A stretch of DNA of 64,000 nt from Synechococcus sp. KORDI-49 (lineage in GTDB: Bacteria; Cyanobacteriota; Cyanobacteriia; PCC-6307; Cyanobiaceae): NCBI RefSeq assembly GCF_000737575.1, contig NZ_CP006270.1, forward strand, positions 1,615,163 to 1,679,162, written 5' to 3'. The position numbers and the translations under genes were made by a program. This document shows, piece after piece, positions 27,164 through 35,899 of this stretch. How positions within the stretch are numbered: position 1 is the stretch's first letter; each line of letters opens with the position of its first letter. Under the pieces are notes generated by a model that saw nothing but the letters and a program-made list of their open reading frames with translations, was not told the origin of the DNA and did not search any database.

Positions 27164-28189
27164 ATGACCCTGCGCGTTGCGATCAATGGATTCGGCCGGA
27201 TCGGTCGCAATGTGATGCGGGGTTGGCTCAGCCGCGGCGCTGATACCGGAATCGAGATCGTGGGCATGAACTCCACATCCGACCCGAAGACCAGCGCTCA
27301 CCTGCTGACCTACGACTCGATTCTGGGCAAGCTCGACCCCAGCGTCCAGATCGAGACCACTGACGAAACCATGATCGTCAATGGCAAGGAGATCAAGTTT
27401 TTCGCCGATCGCAATCCCCTCAACTGCCCTTGGAAAGACTGGGGTGTCGATCTGGTTCTCGAGTCCACCGGTGTCTTCAACACCGACGAAAAAGCAAGCC
27501 TGCACCTCGAGGCAGGTGCCAGCAAGGTGATCCTCACCGCTCCCGGTAAAGGCCCTGGAGTCGGCACCTTCGTCGTGGGCGTGAACGATCACGAATACCG
27601 CCACGAAGATTGGAAGATTCTTTCCAACGCCAGCTGCACCACCAACTGCCTTGCACCGATCGTCAAGGTTCTCGATCAGACCTTCGGTCTCGACTGGGGT
27701 CTGATGACCACGATCCACAGTTACACCGGTGACCAGCGGATCCTGGACAACAGCCATCGCGATCTGCGTCGTGCCCGTGCTGCGGCCCTGAACATGGTTC
27801 CCACCACCACCGGCGCCGCCAAGGCCGTTGCTCTCGTGTACCCCGAGGTGAAGGGCAAGCTCACCGGTTTCGCCATGCGCGTCCCCACGCCGAACGTCTC
27901 CGCGGTTGATCTGACCTTCGGTCCTTCCCGTGCCACCAGCGTCGATGAGGTCAAGGCTGTGATGAAGGCAGCCTCTGAGAACGGCATGAAGGGAATCATC
28001 AAGTACAGCGATCTGCCGTTGGTTTCGACCGACTACGCCGGCACCAACGAGTCCACCATTTTTGATGCCGATCTCACCTATGCCATGGGCGACAAGGCTG
28101 TGAAGATCCTGGCCTGGTACGACAACGAGTGGGGCTACAGCCAGCGTGTGGTTGATCTGGCCGAGGTCGTGGCCCGCAACTGGAAGTGA
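27164..28189 (+). CDS. gap2: Glyceraldehyde-3-phosphate dehydrogenase (photosynthetic type)
   Basis: Phosphorylating GAPDH of the Calvin cycle, 341 aa. [17 protein letters not shown] binds the cofactor, [12 protein letters not shown] holds the catalytic Cys, and [23 protein letters not shown] and [11 protein letters not shown] are standard active-site regions. The sequence resembles the cyanobacterial Gap2/plastid GapA-B type, which uses NADPH; that subtype call is from memory. ATG 27164 begins exactly at the Rossmann fold. A strong intrinsic terminator follows 27 bases after the stop, so the gene is monocistronic. Confidence 0.94.
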   Translation: MTLRVAINGFGRIGRNVMRGWLSRGADTGIEIVGMNSTSDPKTSAHLLTYDSILGKLDPSVQIETTDETMIVNGKEIKFFADRNPLNCPWKDWGVDLVLESTGVFNTDEKASLHLEAGASKVILTAPGKGPGVGTFVVGVNDHEYRHEDWKILSNASCTTNCLAPIVKVLDQTFGLDWGLMTTIHSYTGDQRILDNSHRDLRRARAAALNMVPTTTGAAKAVALVYPEVKGKLTGFAMRVPTPNVSAVDLTFGPSRATSVDEVKAVMKAASENGMKGIIKYSDLPLVSTDYAGTNESTIFDADLTYAMGDKAVKILAWYDNEWGYSQRVVDLAEVVARNWK

Positions 28190-28216
28190 TTCTCAGCGCT
28201 CCGGTCTGAGGCCATT

Positions 28217-28240
28217 CCCTCCCCTCGGGGAGGGTTTTTT
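28217..28240 (+). terminator. Intrinsic terminator of gap2
   Basis: CCCTCCC (28217-28223) pairs perfectly with GGGAGGG (28228-28234) around a 4-base loop, followed by six T residues (28235-28240). It lies 27 bases after the gap2 stop and runs into the last base of thiL from the other strand. Confidence 0.9.
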
Positions 28241-29232
28241 CATGCCGATCGGTAGTGATCGAAGCCGGACCCGGACAGTTCAACGGCAGCGTGATCTCCG
28301 CTCCAGATCAGGCTGTCTGGATTGGCGGTGATCCGTCCGAATCGCTGACTCCCGGGGAGTGCACTGAGCCAGGCTTCCGCCCAGTCCTCAGGAAGGCTGA
28401 GCACCAGTTCGAAATCCTCGCCGCCCGTCATGCACCAGCGGTCCCAGGGTTCTCCCTGCGGCCACTGCCCGTGGCGCGGCAGTCGGGCATGATCCAGCTC
28501 CGCACCACAACCACTGCTGCTGCACAGTGCCTGTACGGCTGCGAGCAGACCGTCGCTGCTGTCTGTGCCACCGGCAAGCCAGGGAAGCTGCGCCGGTTTG
28601 CAGTTCACCAGGGCCTTGAGGGCATCAAAGCGGGGAATCGGACGGCGATGCTGAGCAACGGCCGCGGCCTTGAGCGTTTCGGGCAGGTCGCCGTCGGGCA
28701 GGTGACGATCGTTCTGCAGCAGCGCCAGGCCAAGCCTGCTGAGGCCGTGAGGCCCGCTCGTCACCAGCACATCCCCTGGTCGCGCCGCGTTGCGGTGCAG
28801 TCGCAGCGGACCGAGACGGCCAAGGGCTGTGATCGAAATCAGTCGTTGGCTGCCGGTCGAGCAATCACCTCCCAGCAGAACCCCACCATGCTGTTCGAGT
28901 GCGGCCGCGATTCCTTCGTACAACCCATTCACCCAGCTCCACGGTGTTGTTCCCGGAGCCACCAGGGCGACCGTGATGCCGTCGACATGATCGGCACCGC
29001 TTGCCGCCAGATCCGACAGGTTGGCCGCCACGGTCCGCCAGCCTGCATCCATGGGGGCGGTGGTGCCGTCACTGAAATGGATGCCATCCACCAGCACATC
29101 GGTGTTGACCAGCAACGGACGCGGGTCCGCTCCCAGGCACGCGGTGTCGTCATCCAGCTGGCCGACCGGTGCGAAGCCCGCCAGCCGCCGCAGCAGCTCC
29201 GCTTCACCCAGGTCAGCCAGGGTTTCGATCAT
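28240..29232 (-). CDS. thiL: Thiamine-monophosphate kinase ThiL
   Basis: Phosphorylates thiamine phosphate to the active cofactor thiamine diphosphate. AIR-synthase-like fold with the metal/ATP motifs GQLDDDTACLG, LLVNTDVLVDGIHF, AANLSDLAASGA and GGDCSTG, and TDSSDGLLAAVQ plus MTGGEDFEL in the C-terminal half. Length 330 aa. Its ATG overlaps the stop of the upstream cyclophilin gene by 4 bases. thiG, another thiamine gene, lies 19 kb away in the window. Confidence 0.93.
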   Translation of the reverse strand: MIETLADLGEAELLRRLAGFAPVGQLDDDTACLGADPRPLLVNTDVLVDGIHFSDGTTAPMDAGWRTVAANLSDLAASGADHVDGITVALVAPGTTPWSWVNGLYEGIAAALEQHGGVLLGGDCSTGSQRLISITALGRLGPLRLHRNAARPGDVLVTSGPHGLSRLGLALLQNDRHLPDGDLPETLKAAAVAQHRRPIPRFDALKALVNCKPAQLPWLAGGTDSSDGLLAAVQALCSSSGCGAELDHARLPRHGQWPQGEPWDRWCMTGGEDFELVLSLPEDWAEAWLSALPGSQRFGRITANPDSLIWSGDHAAVELSGSGFDHYRSA

Positions 29233-30305
29233 GCGTGAGATCGGAGGCCGTCGGCACCATCGATCACCTTGATCGATCGGATCCGGTCATCGGTGGTGAG
29301 CTCTTCGAGCACATCAAATCCCTCAACGACGTAGCCGAAGGCGGCGTTGCGACCATCCACCAGGTTGAGCCCTGCCGGAGTCAGCTCCGCTTCGTACAGG
29401 AACATGAAGAACTGGGACGATCCGTCGTCGATGGCCTGGGCCGAATGGGCCCAGCCCAGGGTGCCGAGCGTGGCGAAGGGCAGAGTCGGCGTCGCCTTGT
29501 ACAGGCCGACGTCTTCAAAGGTTTCGTTGTAAAGGGTCTCCGGTTCCTCGGGCACGCGAATCTCCAGGGGCACCTGGCGTTCTTGCCCCGTGGCGGGATC
29601 GACATAGCCGATCTCCGGTCCCTCGGGATCTCCGCTCTGGATCACGTAGAAGTCCTCGGCGCGGATGAAGGGCAGGTCGTCGTAGAACCCCTTCAACGCC
29701 AGATCAACGAAGGCACCTGCCGTCAGGGGGGCGTTGTAGCCATCCACGACGGTGGTGAGATCCCCCTGCGTGGTGCTGATGGTGAGGGTTGCGCGCCCCT
29801 GCAGACGCGGCAGGGCATCGAATTCGGCAGGGATCGCGCGCTCGAAGCCGTCCTCCACCAGCAGAGCTTCCACATCACCGATATGGCGCAAGGTCTTGCG
29901 TCGATTGGCGATGAATTCCGGTTTGTCAGCGGCTTGAACGGTCTGCTGCAGATCCTCCAGACCGGTGTCCACCTGTGCGAGCAGATCCTCGGCTCTGCTG
30001 CGCCGGTCTTCCGGGACCGCATTGAGGATGGTGCTCCGACGTGTGTTCAGGAGCGCCTGACTGCGGCTCACGGCCTTGCCGAGAGCACTCCAGCGCTTGG
30101 CCCGCAGGTCATCGCTGGTGAGCTCGAGACGATGCTGCAGGGTGCGGATGTCCTGCTGATCGAAGGGCAGGGCGTCCCTGAGGATCGCGGCCGGGTCCTT
30201 CACGGCATTCCCCTGCGGCAGTCCCGCCCAGGCGGGGGTCACCACAAGGAACAGTCCGGTGGTGATCAGGGTGATCAGGAGGGCTTTAAAACGCTGATGG
30301 GCCAA
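29229..30305 (-). CDS. TLP40/CYP38-like lumenal peptidyl-prolyl isomerase
   Basis: About 358 aa. A signal peptide ([19 protein letters not shown]) precedes a helical domain of roughly 140 residues ([20 protein letters not shown]...[19 protein letters not shown]) and a divergent cyclophilin domain from about residue 160 ([39 protein letters not shown]). This two-part layout matches the cyanobacterial homologue of the chloroplast TLP40/CYP38, implicated in photosystem II assembly. The start is uncertain: TTG 30305 is the first plausible codon before the signal peptide. It is coupled to thiL. Confidence 0.82.
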   Translation of the reverse strand: MAHQRFKALLITLITTGLFLVVTPAWAGLPQGNAVKDPAAILRDALPFDQQDIRTLQHRLELTSDDLRAKRWSALGKAVSRSQALLNTRRSTILNAVPEDRRSRAEDLLAQVDTGLEDLQQTVQAADKPEFIANRRKTLRHIGDVEALLVEDGFERAIPAEFDALPRLQGRATLTISTTQGDLTTVVDGYNAPLTAGAFVDLALKGFYDDLPFIRAEDFYVIQSGDPEGPEIGYVDPATGQERQVPLEIRVPEEPETLYNETFEDVGLYKATPTLPFATLGTLGWAHSAQAIDDGSSQFFMFLYEAELTPAGLNLVDGRNAAFGYVVEGFDVLEELTTDDRIRSIKVIDGADGLRSHA

Positions 30306-30319
30306 GGGGAACCCCAGTG

Positions 30320-30348
30320 CTGACGGGACTTTGGCACAGCCGTATGAT
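30320..30348 (+). promoter_or_regulatory. Candidate sigma-70 promoter of efp-accB
   Basis: CTGACG (30320-30325) and TATGAT (30343-30348) are separated by 17 bases, close to consensus for a housekeeping promoter. Transcription would begin near 30355, leaving a leader of only about 15 bases before the efp ATG at 30370. Confidence 0.55.
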
Positions 30349-30369
30349 CCCCTGAACCGTCCAGCCGGA

Positions 30370-30930
30370 ATGATCTCCAGCAACGACTTTCGCACCGGCA
30401 CCACGATCGAACTCGATGGTGCGGTCTGGCGCGTGGTGGAGTTCCTGCACGTCAAGCCCGGCAAGGGTTCCGCCTTTGTCCGCTCCAAGCTCAAGGCGGT
30501 GAAGAGCGGCAGCGTCGTGGAGAAGACCTTCCGCGCGGGCGAGATGGTTCCCCAGGCGATCCTGGAGAAGTCCTCTCTGCAGCACACCTACATGGAAGGG
30601 GAGGATTTCGTGTTCATGGATATGGCGTCCTATGAAGAGACCCGGTTGTCAGCCGAACAGATCGGAGAGAGTCGCAAGTACCTCAAGGAGGGCATGGAGG
30701 TGAACGTCGTCTCCTGGAACGGCAGTCCCCTGGAGGTGGAGCTGCCCAATTCCGTTGTGCTTGAGATCACCGAAACCGATCCGGGAGTGAAGGGTGATAC
30801 AGCCACCGGCGGCACCAAGCCGGCCATCCTCGAGACAGGAGCTCAGGTGATGGTTCCCCTTTTCCTTTCCGTCGGCGAGAGGATCAAGGTCGACACCCGC
30901 AACGACAGCTACCTCGGCCGCGACAACTGA
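30370..30930 (+). CDS. efp: Elongation factor P
   Basis: Rescues ribosomes stalled at polyproline; 186 aa, three beta-barrel domains. The tip loop that carries the modified residue is [12 protein letters not shown], with Lys at the tip; [21 protein letters not shown] is the family signature in the OB region. The ATG at 30370 is 15 bases after the predicted transcription start. It forms a unit with accB, 5 bases downstream, an arrangement known in many bacteria. Confidence 0.96.
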   Translation: MISSNDFRTGTTIELDGAVWRVVEFLHVKPGKGSAFVRSKLKAVKSGSVVEKTFRAGEMVPQAILEKSSLQHTYMEGEDFVFMDMASYEETRLSAEQIGESRKYLKEGMEVNVVSWNGSPLEVELPNSVVLEITETDPGVKGDTATGGTKPAILETGAQVMVPLFLSVGERIKVDTRNDSYLGRDN

Positions 30931-30935
30931 TCATC

Positions 30936-31406
30936 ATGCAGCTCGATCACGACCAACTGCATCGGCTTCTTGAGGCGCTCGGTGAGAGCGACATTCAGGA
31001 ATTCCGTCTTGAGAGCGACGATTTCCGGCTGGAGATCCGGCGCAATCTCCCCACCCAGACCGTGATGACCACGGTGGCTCCGACTCCCGTCGCCGCTGCT
31101 GCCCCAATCGTGAGCGAGACCGCTCCCGCGTCCCCTCCTCCGGCCGCGGCTGCCACGCGCAGTGATCTGGTGGACATCACTGCACCGATGGTGGGCACGT
31201 TCTATCGGGCTCCTGCCCCCGGAGAGTCTCCGTTCATTGAAGTCGGAAACCGCATCAACGTCGGCCAGACCATCTGCATTCTCGAGGCCATGAAGCTGAT
31301 GAACGAACTGGAGGCCGAGGTGAGTGGAGATGTGGTCGAAATCCTTGTTGACAACGGCACGCCCGTTGAATTCGGACAGGTGCTGATGCGGGTGCGACCC
31401 GCCTAG
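30936..31406 (+). CDS. accB: Biotin carboxyl carrier protein of acetyl-CoA carboxylase
   Basis: Carries biotin between carboxylase and transferase subunits in the first step of fatty-acid synthesis. A short N-terminal dimerisation part is followed by an Ala/Pro/Val-rich linker (residues about 45-80) and a C-terminal lipoyl-like domain with the biotinylation site EAMKLMNE (Lys). Length 156 aa. The last 4 bases overlap the stop of pdxA on the minus strand. Confidence 0.96.
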   Translation: MQLDHDQLHRLLEALGESDIQEFRLESDDFRLEIRRNLPTQTVMTTVAPTPVAAAAPIVSETAPASPPPAAAATRSDLVDITAPMVGTFYRAPAPGESPFIEVGNRINVGQTICILEAMKLMNELEAEVSGDVVEILVDNGTPVEFGQVLMRVRPA

Positions 31407-32425
31407 GGCGTCGTCAGCTCCCAGGCCGCCTGCAGAGCGGAAATCATGCTCTGAGGTCGGGCGATTCCTCGTCCGGCGATATCGAAACCGGTGCCGTGGT
31501 CCGGCGACGTGCGCAGGAAAGGCAGGCCCAGGGTGGTGTTGACAGCCGCATCGAAGGCGAGCAGCTTCACCGGGATCAGCCCCTGATCGTGATAGAGGGC
31601 AAGGTATCCATGCGGTGCCGCGTCTTCATCCAGTGCTTGCCAGGCTCGTCCGGCGGCCAGCCAGCAGGTGTCCGGCGGCAACGGACCATCAAGGCGCACG
31701 TCCGGGTGCGCCAGCCGCCAGCGGTCCAGGGCGGGTCTGATCCAGTCGTTCTCCTCTGCTCCCAGTTGACCTTCCTCGCCGGCGTGGGGATTGAGACCGG
31801 CGACTGCCAGGTGAGGTCTGGGATGAAAACGCTGGCAGAACGCCAGCAGAGCATCGAGTTTGTCGACCAGCACCTCTTCGTTCAGAACGTCGGGTACCTG
31901 CTGCAACGGGATGTGGGTGGTGGCCAGCAGGGTGTTCAGCCGCCAGCCGTTCAGGGGAGAACGTGCCGTGAACAGCATGGATGCGTGCGGGCAACCCGCC
32001 AGTTCAGCCAGGCGTTCGGTCTGACCGGGATAGATGTGTCCTGCTGCATGCCAGAGATGTTTGGCGATCGGTGCGGTGACCAGGGCGCGCGCGCCGCGGC
32101 TCACCAGATGGTCCACGGCGACGGTGAGCCAGTGGAAACTCGCTTCGCCGCTGCGTGCATCACCTTGCCCCGGCTGGATGGGAGCGATCAGTGGTCGATC
32201 GTCGATCGTCAGATGCTCCGGATCGGCCAAAGCGGTGCAGCCGAGCCTTCTCAACCGGTCGTGGGTCTCCAGCAGGGTTCGGCGACAGCCCACCAGCATC
32301 GGTTTCATCGCTTGCGGCAGCTCTGGAGAGGCAAGCGCCTTCAGCGTCACTTCCATCCCGATGCCCGCAGGATCCCCCAGAGCGATCACAAGGCGTTGGG
32401 TAGCGTCGTGGTCGGATGTCTCCAT
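31403..32425 (-). CDS. pdxA: 4-hydroxythreonine-4-phosphate dehydrogenase PdxA
   Basis: NAD-dependent step of the DXP-dependent pyridoxal phosphate pathway. ALGDPAGIGMEV is the N-terminal signature; metal-binding His residues occur in APIAKHLWHAAGH, LNPHAGEEGQLG and LYHDQGLIPVKLL. ATG 32425 (340 aa) is preferred to an upstream start at 32476, because the family begins just before the LVIALGDPAG strand. Only 4 bases separate this ATG from the proposed start of the small divergent gene. Confidence 0.94.
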   Translation of the reverse strand: METSDHDATQRLVIALGDPAGIGMEVTLKALASPELPQAMKPMLVGCRRTLLETHDRLRRLGCTALADPEHLTIDDRPLIAPIQPGQGDARSGEASFHWLTVAVDHLVSRGARALVTAPIAKHLWHAAGHIYPGQTERLAELAGCPHASMLFTARSPLNGWRLNTLLATTHIPLQQVPDVLNEEVLVDKLDALLAFCQRFHPRPHLAVAGLNPHAGEEGQLGAEENDWIRPALDRWRLAHPDVRLDGPLPPDTCWLAAGRAWQALDEDAAPHGYLALYHDQGLIPVKLLAFDAAVNTTLGLPFLRTSPDHGTGFDIAGRGIARPQSMISALQAAWELTTP

Positions 32426-32429
32426 CGCT

Positions 32430-32621
32430 GTGCTGCGGTTGTTCCTGTTGGGTCTGCTGCTCGTGGGGCTGGCCACGGGGTTTCGAAATCAGTGGCTGAC
32501 GGTGAACTGGAACAAGATGCTGGGAGACATGGGGTTGCCTGCCGCTGACACCGAGGAGGAACCCATCGATTTCAACCGCCTGATCATCGGTGACCCTGCT
32601 ACGCCGGCGACGAAGGACTGA
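32430..32621 (+). CDS. Small single-helix membrane protein, uncharacterised
   Basis: A 63-aa protein: one N-terminal membrane helix or signal anchor (LRLFLLGLLLVGLATGF), then a short tail WLTVNWNKMLGDMGLP and an acidic end. I do not recognise a named family; the clear hydrophobic-then-polar layout and the sensible codon use suggest a real gene. GTG 32430 is the nearest usable start. Its 3' end overlaps the converging epimerase-like gene by 23 bases. Confidence 0.55.
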   Translation: MLRLFLLGLLLVGLATGFRNQWLTVNWNKMLGDMGLPAADTEEEPIDFNRLIIGDPATPATKD

Positions 32622-33510
32622 CGTCCTGCTTCAGACAGTCCTGCAATCCGACGCGGTAGTCGGGATGAAGCAGGTCATAACCGAGACCATCCCGCAGCAG
32701 ATGATTGCTCACCCTTCGGTTCTCGCTCCAGAAGGAGCGTGCCATGGCACTCATCTGCAGACTGGCCTGCTCGAAGGTCTCCGTCTCCGGCGCGTTTCTG
32801 CCGAGCAGTGCACAGGCATGGTCCAGCAGTTCGGTACTGGCGGCCGGTTCATCGTCGACGACATTGACGATGGCGGGATGCACGCCCTCCTGTGAGCGAT
32901 GCATCAGGTGCAGACAGGCACCGGCGATGTCCTCGACATGCACCCTGCAGAAAACCTGCCCGGTTTTGTCGATCCGACGGGCCCGACCCTCCTGCACTGT
33001 GTTGAGGACGGATCGCCCCGGGCCGTAGATGCCCGGCAGACGCAGGATCTGGATCGGCAGCCCGGAATCCCGCCAGGCCTCTTCGCAGTTCAGACGTCGA
33101 CGGCTGCGGGCTTGCCCGGGTCGTGCCGGGTCTGTTTCACGCACCCAGTTCCCCTGAGTATCGCCGTAGACCCCCGTGGTGCTGAGATACCCCACCCACT
33201 GCAACGGCATTGATTCCAGCTGGGATCGCAGGCAGTGCAGGGCGGGATCCTGTCCTTCCGGTGACGGCGGAATGGTGCTGAGCAGATGGGTGATGCCCTG
33301 TAGGGCATCAGGTTGCGGCAGCAGGTCGCGGTCGCTGTCGAACAGCAGGTCGGCATCGGGCCTTGACTGATCGCGTCGTGTGCAGAGCACCGTGTTCCCC
33401 AGCCGCCGCAGCAGTGCCGCGAGCATCCGGCCGCTGTATCCCCCGCCAAGAATCAGGACTTTCGCGCTGGCAGGCAGAGCCCGGCTGCGGTTGACAAGCT
33501 CATTGAGCAT
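32599..33510 (-). CDS. NAD-dependent epimerase/dehydratase-like protein (YeeZ-like)
   Basis: A 303-aa extended-SDR fold. VLILGGGYSGRMLAALL is the nucleotide-binding glycine motif; LSTTGVYG and ILRLPGIYGPGRS follow, as in nucleotide-sugar epimerases. The usual YxxxK catalytic pair is not evident where expected (RSRRRLNCEEAW), a feature of the YeeZ-like group, so classical sugar epimerisation is doubtful. Substrate unknown. Confidence 0.8.
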   Translation of the reverse strand: MLNELVNRSRALPASAKVLILGGGYSGRMLAALLRRLGNTVLCTRRDQSRPDADLLFDSDRDLLPQPDALQGITHLLSTIPPSPEGQDPALHCLRSQLESMPLQWVGYLSTTGVYGDTQGNWVRETDPARPGQARSRRRLNCEEAWRDSGLPIQILRLPGIYGPGRSVLNTVQEGRARRIDKTGQVFCRVHVEDIAGACLHLMHRSQEGVHPAIVNVVDDEPAASTELLDHACALLGRNAPETETFEQASLQMSAMARSFWSENRRVSNHLLRDGLGYDLLHPDYRVGLQDCLKQDVSPSSPA

Positions 33511-33542
33511 CAGTACACCTGTATCAGTGCTTCGTTGTGGTC

Positions 33543-33728
33543 ATGAGTTCGTCCTGTCTGCGGTCATGCGGTCCGGTGTCGACCGGCGAGGCCGCCGCTG
33601 TCCCTCTCTCCATCATTCTGCCTCTGCTTCTCTGCCTGGTGGCTGGGCTGCTGGCTCCGGAGGATCCAGTTGCCGACGCTTCGATCTGTCAGCGGCATCA
33701 TCCGGCGCCGGTCTGTCGGGTCTGGTGA
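33543..33728 (+). CDS. Small secreted or anchored protein ending CRVW, uncharacterised
   Basis: At most 61 aa. A hydrophobic segment (VPLSIILPLLLCLVAGLLA) is followed by about 20 polar residues with two cysteines (ICQRHHPAPVCRVW), which could form a disulfide outside the membrane. GTG 33537, ATG 33543 and GTG 33576 are possible starts; the last gives a 50-aa protein that begins closer to the hydrophobic segment. No named family is recognised. It ends 4 bases before the HNH gene on the other strand. Confidence 0.5.
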   Translation: MSSSCLRSCGPVSTGEAAAVPLSIILPLLLCLVAGLLAPEDPVADASICQRHHPAPVCRVW

Positions 33729-33732
33729 GGGT

Positions 33733-34173
33733 TCAGATGGTCTGGAAGGTCAGGTTCTTGTCACCTGTCCGGTCGGCGGATGGGGCCTGATTCGGCTGAG
33801 CCCACTGCAGCAACCTCAGAGCCAGACGCAGATCACCATCCATCCAGGCGCGGATCGCCATGGCCCTTCGGGGGTCGTAGAAGCGCTGTCGCCGGTACCA
33901 CTCGAAGACATCCGAATCAGACTTGTGACCGTTGCAGGACAGACATGCCGGGACACAGTTTTCGGTAACGCTCAGTCCACCTCTGCTGCGAGGAAGGACA
34001 TGATCAATGGATTCGGAAGGTTTGCCGCAATAAATACAACTTTGACCGGTGTGAGTATGGAGAGATTGTCTCCAACGTCGGACGCGTAATTTCGGGCAGA
34101 GTTCGTCAAGAAAAACGGCATCTCTGCTATGCATCCGAGTCAATCGGCTGAACGAATCTTGCCTCGAATGCAT
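33733..34173 (-). CDS. HNH endonuclease
   Basis: A 146-aa protein with a complete HNH core: CIYCGK (first zinc CxxC), DHVLPRSRGG (catalytic His after Asp), NCVPACLSCNGHKSDSD (second CxxC and the closing N/H). An Arg-rich N-terminal segment may touch DNA. Stand-alone HNH proteins of this type are widespread in cyanobacteria; functions vary. It diverges from a SNF2-type helicase with 106 bases between. Base composition of its 5' part and the intergenic is more AT-rich than its surroundings. A start at 34134 is also possible. Confidence 0.85.
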   Translation of the reverse strand: MHSRQDSFSRLTRMHSRDAVFLDELCPKLRVRRWRQSLHTHTGQSCIYCGKPSESIDHVLPRSRGGLSVTENCVPACLSCNGHKSDSDVFEWYRRQRFYDPRRAMAIRAWMDGDLRLALRLLQWAQPNQAPSADRTGDKNLTFQTI

Positions 34174-34279
34174 GCTCCGTCAATGTGTCGAGCGCTGCAA
34201 AAACAAAGGTTTCTCCAGCTCCAGAGGAAAACTTCATCTCTGCTCTTGCTCTCAAGCTGCACACCATTAAAGTGAATGT
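34174..34279. other. AT-richer divergent region between HNH and helicase genes
   Basis: The 106 bases lack obvious genes. They include runs such as AAAAACAAAGG and ATTAAAGTGAATG, and a short inverted repeat CTTG/CAAG at 34246-34257. It must hold the control elements for both genes; I cannot identify convincing -35/-10 pairs. Confidence 0.4.
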
Positions 34280-35899
34280 TTGTGGGGGGCGTTCACGACG
34301 CCATCGTCACCTGCTCACTGTTATCTAGGTCTGTCTCCCGCAGGTCTGATCCGTGTCGTCAGTCCATTCGATGCGGTCACACAGGCGCAGCTGAAACGGA
34401 TCCGTCCCAGGGGGCATTGGCATGGCCCCGCCGCGGGCTGGGAATTCCCACTGGCTGCGGCGGATGCCCTGCAGACGCAACTCGGCAAGCGGTTTCACAT
34501 CGCTCCGGATCTGGAGCAATGGCTGAGCTGGAGCCGTCACCCTCTGCCGCCGATGCCGTCCCACAGGGATCTGGTGGCGGCGGCCGATCTTCAGCAGGTT
34601 CTGCCCGATGGTCGTCAGCCTCTGCGGCATCAGCGCAGCGGTGTGCGCTGGCTGTTGGCGCGACGGGGTGCATTGCTGGCCGATGAGATGGGTCTGGGAA
34701 AGACGCTGACGGCTCTGTTGGCGGCCCGCGCCATGGTCCGCTGCATGGAGGTGAGAGTTCTGGTGATTGCGCCCGTCGGGCTTCATCGCCACTGGCGTCA
34801 GGAGGCGGATGCCGTCGGTCTCTCCATTGCGTTGGCCAGCTGGGCCAGGCTGCCCGGGGATCTGCCGCCTGCCGGCACCGTGCTGCTGGTGGATGAGGCC
34901 CATTTCGCTCAGTCGATCCGGGCGAAACGCACGGCTGCCCTGCTGCGTCTGGCACGCCATCCCCGATTGCGGGCGATCTGGATGATCACCGGGACCCCGA
35001 TGAAGAACGGGCGTCCTGCTCAGCTTTATCCACTCCTTGCTGCGATCGATCACCCGATTGCCCGCGACCGACGCAGCTATGAGGAACGCTTCTGCCAGGG
35101 CCATTGGCGTGAACAGCGGGGACGTCAGCGCTGGCAGGCGGATGGTGCCAGTGAGCTCGAGGGGTTGAGGCGTCTCACCCGTCCGCTGATCCTTCATCGC
35201 CGCAAGGCCCAGGTGCTGGATCTTCCCCCCAAGCGGCGTGCACTGCATCCTGTCGAGCTCACGGAGCGGGAGGCGCTCGGCTTCGATCACCGGGTCGATC
35301 TCGTTGTGGAGGACTATCGACACCGGGTCAGGCTCGGTCAGGTGCGTTCCGATGCCGAGCCTCTGGCGGTGCTGACCTCCCTTCGTCGGATCGCCTCGGA
35401 GTTCAAGCTCCCCGCCCTGGAGGCTCTGTTGTCACGGTTGCGCTCAGACGGGCAAGCCGTGGTGGTCTTCAGTGGCTTCGTTGATCCGCTGGTGCTGCTG
35501 CATCAGCGGGTCGGCGGAGAGCTGCTCACCGGACGTCAGCGTCCACAGGATCGTCAGCGCGCTGTGGATCGCTTTCAGCAGCAGGACTGCGATCTGCTGC
35601 TCGCCACCTACGGCACGGGCGGGCTTGGATTCACCCTGCATCGGGCGAGACATGTGGTGCTTCTGGAACGTCCCTGGACTCCAGGAGATCTGGAGCAGGC
35701 GGAGGATCGTTGCCATCGGCTCGGTATGGGGGATGGGCTGACCTGCCACTGGCTGCAGCTCGGTCCTGCTGACCAGCTGGTGGATGGTCTGGTGGCCAGC
35801 AAGGCCGAGCGGATCGATGTCTTGCTTGGACCACGTCGCATCGCCCTCGAGCGTCAGTCCCTGCCTGCCATGGTGCGTTCCTGCCTGCAGGCTGCCTGA
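34280..35899 (+). CDS. SNF2-family helicase with HARP-like N-terminal domain
   Basis: A 539-aa superfamily 2 ATPase. Residues about 30-80 (FDAVTQAQLKRIRPRGHWHGPAAGWEFPL) resemble the HARP-like module of annealing helicases such as SMARCAL1. The motor follows: RHQRSGVRWLLARRGALLADEMGLGKT (motifs Q and I), VLVIAPVGLHRHW (Ia), LVDEAHF (II), MITGTPMKN (III), then LLATYGTGGLGFTLHRA (V) and QAEDRCHRLG (VI). The start is a TTG; no ATG or GTG fits the frame upstream of the HARP-like segment. Its 3' end overlaps the lipoprotein gene by 46 bases. Confidence 0.85.
   Translation: MWGAFTTPSSPAHCYLGLSPAGLIRVVSPFDAVTQAQLKRIRPRGHWHGPAAGWEFPLAAADALQTQLGKRFHIAPDLEQWLSWSRHPLPPMPSHRDLVAAADLQQVLPDGRQPLRHQRSGVRWLLARRGALLADEMGLGKTLTALLAARAMVRCMEVRVLVIAPVGLHRHWRQEADAVGLSIALASWARLPGDLPPAGTVLLVDEAHFAQSIRAKRTAALLRLARHPRLRAIWMITGTPMKNGRPAQLYPLLAAIDHPIARDRRSYEERFCQGHWREQRGRQRWQADGASELEGLRRLTRPLILHRRKAQVLDLPPKRRALHPVELTEREALGFDHRVDLVVEDYRHRVRLGQVRSDAEPLAVLTSLRRIASEFKLPALEALLSRLRSDGQAVVVFSGFVDPLVLLHQRVGGELLTGRQRPQDRQRAVDRFQQQDCDLLLATYGTGGLGFTLHRARHVVLLERPWTPGDLEQAEDRCHRLGMGDGLTCHWLQLGPADQLVDGLVASKAERIDVLLGPRRIALERQSLPAMVRSCLQAA

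Noticed and set aside
33733-34173. HNH protein as a homing endonuclease of an intron or intein
   Set aside because: No split host gene or intron-like flanks are visible around it.
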